Shown: piece by piece, positions 61,313 to 64,000 of the stretch
How positions within the stretch are numbered: the first letter of the stretch is position 1
How the letters are laid out: every line of letters begins with the position of its first letter
From: Marinomonas sp. SBI8L
GTDB taxonomy: Bacteria > Pseudomonadota > Gammaproteobacteria > Pseudomonadales > Marinomonadaceae
Length of the DNA: 64,000 nucleotides
Direction: 5' to 3'
Assembly: GCF_001624705.1 (NCBI RefSeq)
Contig: NZ_JSEO01000015.1
Location: forward strand, 62,001-126,000
Notes under the pieces: generated by a model
Seen by the model: only the letters and a program-made list of their open reading frames with translations
What the model was told of the DNA's origin: nothing
The model's database searches: none
Made by a program: the position numbers and the translations under genes

Positions 61313-63283
61313 TTAATGCTTTGGCGAATAATTTAACACACTCTCAAGCTCGGCAACACGCATACAATTGTTTTCTTGACCTGAAATTAAAAAAATCAAA
61401 CAGTTAGAATGCTTTATAACCCATTGCCCTCGCCAAAACTCAAATTTTATCACCTCCCCTTCCGCCAAAACTAGCCAAGACACATTCATAGCCTCCATGA
61501 GTGCGGTAAGTTTTAAATCTGGGGGAGCATTCAGAACTAGCCATTTAGGCGACAAGGCTTTTAAGAAGTAAGCTGACACCTTCCCATTAGAGAATGGCCA
61601 TATTAGTACTCTCTCGTTTTCAGTAAGCTCATCAAAGTAATCTCCCAGCCACAACATAGACATTTCAGAGGTATTATTTACCCAAATTGATGAAAGTAAG
61701 GAATTAGTCTGATCGGACTTCAGCTCAATAATATTTGTATTATTCGAAAGCTGGTAAGTACCTGTTCCAACTTCACTTAATTTTCCTGAAAAAATCATCA
61801 CAGATATAAGAAAGGGAAAACACAACCAAACATAGCCTTTATGCCGAAATAGAACCCAAATCAAACAGAGCAAATATAACACCAATTTAATAGCGACTCC
61901 TAAGTCTCTGTTAAGCGACAAAGAAGGTAAGTCCATTAAAAAATACTCTAGCTTAGGCAAAGCCCAGATTAGCAATTCATCCAACCAAATCATTAAATTA
62001 ATTTCAGCAAGAATAAAGTCAAATAGGCTAGCAAGAAATGCCATTGGGAAAAGAAAAATACCAATAATTGGTAAGCAAATAAGATTAATGAGTATCACAC
62101 CCGATGATAACGAAATCTGCCACCCCAGAATTAAGCTTGTAGCACATAAACTTAACAAAACTTGCAATTGAATAGTCTGAAATGTTTGCTTTGCATCCCG
62201 CTCAAAGTATATGAGCAATAGATAGACTAGAGAAAATGATAACCACAAACCAACTGAATAAATTGATAAAGGATCTATCAATAAGATTAAATATAAACTT
62301 ATTGATAACACGTAGACTGATGCTAATTTGATACCAAACAATTTCATTGCTTGCCAAGTAAAAAGCATAATAACAGCCCTTTGCACAGACTCTCCCCAAC
62401 CAGTTAAATAAGCGTAAAACAAGGTTATTGGCATCAATATGAGCAATGTAAAGGCCAATTTCTCTCCAAAGAAACCAATTAAAAAAGAAGGTAGAATTTG
62501 CCATGATAAACGGGAAATCGTAGAACCAATAAGATAGATAAAGCCAATATGCAGTCCAGAAACTACAAATAAGTGCATAAGGCCAAAGTACTTAATTGAC
62601 CAACGCTGTTTTTGGCTAAGTGCTTGAGTGTCGCCAAAAAGCAAAGCCTTTATATAAGGCCAACTTTTTAGAGACTCATACAAATCATCCAGTTTATTAA
62701 GCAAACTAACTCTTAAAGTCGGTTTAATATCTTCGAATTTTCTCTTCTGCTCTTCACTCCAATTAAGCACTTGAAAATGAAGCTCGCCACTTAAGCCATT
62801 ACGATACAAGCGCCTTTGTAGCCAATTCCCATAAATATCAGCGACTTCTATCGAGGTAAGTTTTAGTGAGACATTTGAGGAGTTATTAACAGGTTCAATT
62901 TGCTGATAGCTTTCGTTAAAAGCAAATTTAACAACAAACCTTTGCCTATTAAACCTAAACACTTGATACCAAGTAGACTCGCGCTTCACAAGAGCACTAA
63001 CATCAAGCATATATCCAAACTCAGAATGCCTTGTAACATCTGCAAAAGAAATAGAATACTCATCCATTAACTTAAGTCGAAGATCTGTATCCTGCTGCCC
63101 CCAAGTTAGCAGCAAACTTATTAATAATATTGTAATAAAAATCAGATGTTTGTAGTTTTTAGTCGCTAATAAATAGAGACAGAAGATTAAGATATGAGTA
63201 AAATACCCGAGTCTTATTTCGTATGGGCACAAAACACCCAAAATAAGCAATGCAAGTTGCATCAGCAGCATTAAGACCTCCAT
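61313..63283 (-). CDS. ComEC/Rec2-family protein with degenerate C-terminal domain
   Basis: A 656-residue polytopic membrane protein. The Competence helix block is clear: KALLFGDTQALSQKQRWSIK, HLFVVSGLHIGFIY (the HLLAISGLHIG-type signature) and GWGESVQRAVIM. ComEC usually ends in a metallo-beta-lactamase domain with an HxHxDH site. Here residues about 505-656 keep only a shrunken piece (KWLVLNAPPDLKL) and no such site, and the protein is about 100 residues short. A channel role for DNA uptake may persist, but the nuclease activity is probably lost. Eleven bases upstream of exbB. Confidence 0.85.
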   Translation of the reverse strand: MEVLMLLMQLALLILGVLCPYEIRLGYFTHILIFCLYLLATKNYKHLIFITILLISLLLTWGQQDTDLRLKLMDEYSISFADVTRHSEFGYMLDVSALVKRESTWYQVFRFNRQRFVVKFAFNESYQQIEPVNNSSNVSLKLTSIEVADIYGNWLQRRLYRNGLSGELHFQVLNWSEEQKRKFEDIKPTLRVSLLNKLDDLYESLKSWPYIKALLFGDTQALSQKQRWSIKYFGLMHLFVVSGLHIGFIYLIGSTISRLSWQILPSFLIGFFGEKLAFTLLILMPITLFYAYLTGWGESVQRAVIMLFTWQAMKLFGIKLASVYVLSISLYLILLIDPLSIYSVGLWLSFSLVYLLLIYFERDAKQTFQTIQLQVLLSLCATSLILGWQISLSSGVILINLICLPIIGIFLFPMAFLASLFDFILAEINLMIWLDELLIWALPKLEYFLMDLPSLSLNRDLGVAIKLVLYLLCLIWVLFRHKGYVWLCFPFLISVMIFSGKLSEVGTGTYQLSNNTNIIELKSDQTNSLLSSIWVNNTSEMSMLWLGDYFDELTENERVLIWPFSNGKVSAYFLKALSPKWLVLNAPPDLKLTALMEAMNVSWLVLAEGEVIKFEFWRGQWVIKHSNCLIFLISGQENNCMRVAELESVLNYSPKH

Positions 63284-63313
63284 GTCCTTTTAGCTACTTT
63301 AGAAAAACACTCT

Positions 63314-63835
63314 ATGCCAAAGCGATATTTTAAAAGATTTATACCTCATCCCGACAAGCTAAAGGAAAATAGATTATTAGCCTTGTTAGGAAGTAAAATT
63401 TATGACCATGAGCTGTGGCATTTACATAGAAAATCTGTTGCTAAAGCCTTTTTAAATGGACTGTTTTGGGCTGCCCTTCCAATGCCCCTTCAAATGCTTG
63501 CTGCAGCTTTGTTTGCCATCCCCTTAAGAGCAAACATCCCTCTTTCCATTGCTTTGGTCTGGGTATCAAACCCTATCACTATGCCTTTCCTATTTTACTT
63601 TAACTATTTGATAGGCACGCTAGTTGTTGGCAACAACCATGGATCTGAATTTCAACTTTCTATTGACTGGATCTGGGGGCAACTAGAGCACATTTGGCTA
63701 CCTTTATACATAGGCTCCCTCATCACAGGCCTTGTAGCAAGCATTACAGGCTATTTAGCCATCCTGATACTTTGGCGTCACAAGGTAAATAAACGCTGGA
63801 ACGCAAGAAAGCTTAGGCCAAAAAAGAAGCATTAA
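63314..63835 (+). CDS. DUF2062 membrane protein
   Basis: A 173-residue protein with three to four helices. HRKSVAKAFLNGLFWAALPMPLQMLAAAL and VWVSNPITMPFLFYFNYLIG are the hallmark of DUF2062. It sits between lolD and comEC as in Pseudomonas. Its function is unknown. Diverges from comEC with a 30-bp gap. Confidence 0.92.
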   Translation: MPKRYFKRFIPHPDKLKENRLLALLGSKIYDHELWHLHRKSVAKAFLNGLFWAALPMPLQMLAAALFAIPLRANIPLSIALVWVSNPITMPFLFYFNYLIGTLVVGNNHGSEFQLSIDWIWGQLEHIWLPLYIGSLITGLVASITGYLAILILWRHKVNKRWNARKLRPKKKH

Positions 63836-63868
63836 AAAGCCGGTATTGAAACAACACCGGCTTAGTTT
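63835..63868. terminator. bidirectional terminator
   Basis: AAGCCGGT (63837-63844) pairs with ACCGGCTT (63856-63863) around 11 bases, between the convergent DUF2062 and lolD genes. The A-run before and T-richness after it suit either strand. Confidence 0.75.
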
Positions 63869-63886
63869 GATTTCTATCACTATTAA

Positions 63887-64000
63887 TTAGGCTATCTCAA
63901 TTTCTTGAATCTTTCCAAAATGCAAACGATAAGCAGAATCCATCCAATCTAGCATCCCCTCATCATGGGTAACAATTAGAAAAGCCATATTCAACTCGAC
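63887..64000 (-). CDS. lolD: LolD-like ABC ATPase, 3' end only
   Basis: The last 37 residues of an ABC ATPase are encoded from the window edge to a TAA at 63887-63889. FLIVTHDEGMLDWMD is the H-loop region of LolD, and the ending GKIQEI-type matches. LolD drives release of lipoproteins from the inner membrane. The neighbour order (lolD, DUF2062, comEC) supports the name. Confidence 0.8.
   Translation of the reverse strand, partial: VELNMAFLIVTHDEGMLDWMDSAYRLHFGKIQEIEIA

Noticed and set aside
1-64000. CRISPR arrays, insertion sequences, rRNA genes or prophage blocks
   Set aside because: No regularly spaced repeats with unique spacers, transposase motifs, rRNA segments or phage structural genes were recognised.

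Overview
The window reads as a chromosomal segment of a marine-type gammaproteobacterium of the Oceanospirillales kind, probably Marinomonas or a close relative. This is inferred from the fatty-acid cluster (yceD-rpmF-plsX-fabD-fabG-acpP-fabF), the rluC/rne pair, the lolD / comEC-exbB-exbD-lpxK-ycaR-ptp-murB block known from Pseudomonas and relatives, a long E. coli-type QueF, and moderate to low GC. No database could be consulted, so the genus is a guess.

Region 1 (1-3.75 kb): a truncated AraC-type regulator diverges from a short-chain dehydrogenase coupled to a patatin-like lipoprotein. A 417-bp spacer with nested palindromes follows, then a single-domain PqiA-like membrane protein.

Region 2 (3.75-11.5 kb) is an AT-rich accessory island. 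It holds an orphan SH3-like protein, an endonuclease/exonuclease/phosphatase-fold (DNase I-like) protein, a small one-helix membrane protein, and a second, truncated copy of the nuclease promoter plus first ~58 codons. Next comes a two-gene operon: a 975-residue protein joining an N-terminal GTPase-like P-loop domain to a C-terminal ABC/SMC-type ATPase, translationally coupled to a Cys-type HNH nuclease. The ATPase-HNH pair resembles Septu (PtuA-PtuB) anti-phage defence, but the fused GTPase-like domain is unusual. This is the best candidate in the window for a new system.

Region 3 (11.5-42 kb) is a patchwork of metabolic, transport and regulatory genes, many as a regulator diverging from its probable target. 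It contains a ceramidase-like membrane protein, a cytochrome c, an ECF42-type sigma factor broken by an in-frame stop next to its DGPF (YCII) partner, and LysR/class IV aminotransferase. It also has AraC/LysE, LysR/PACE efflux, a HAD phosphatase, a TauD-type dioxygenase, and a molybdenum hydroxylase operon (IorA-IorB-XdhC-MocA-like) with an AraC regulator. LysR/zinc-ADH-like/quinol monooxygenase, cytochrome c' with a cytochrome b561, MarR, a PAS-PAS-GGDEF protein, an S66 peptidase and a Bcr/CflA pump follow. The region ends with tRNA-Ser(GGA), a nitroreductase, a coiled-coil membrane protein, queF, an ABC-2 exporter and a PA2817-like protein. Short tandem duplications recur in its intergenic gaps.

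Region 4 (42-64 kb) is core genome: type II fatty acid synthesis and phospholipid initiation, ribosomal protein L32, Maf, SppA, a MaoC hydratase, RluC, RNase E with a long structured leader, a SulP transporter, then MurI, MurB, a low-molecular-weight phosphatase, Trm112-like YcaR, LpxK, ExbD, ExbB, a ComEC whose C-terminal metallo-beta-lactamase domain looks degenerate, a DUF2062 protein and the 3' end of lolD. kdsB, usually found between ycaR and ptp, is absent there.
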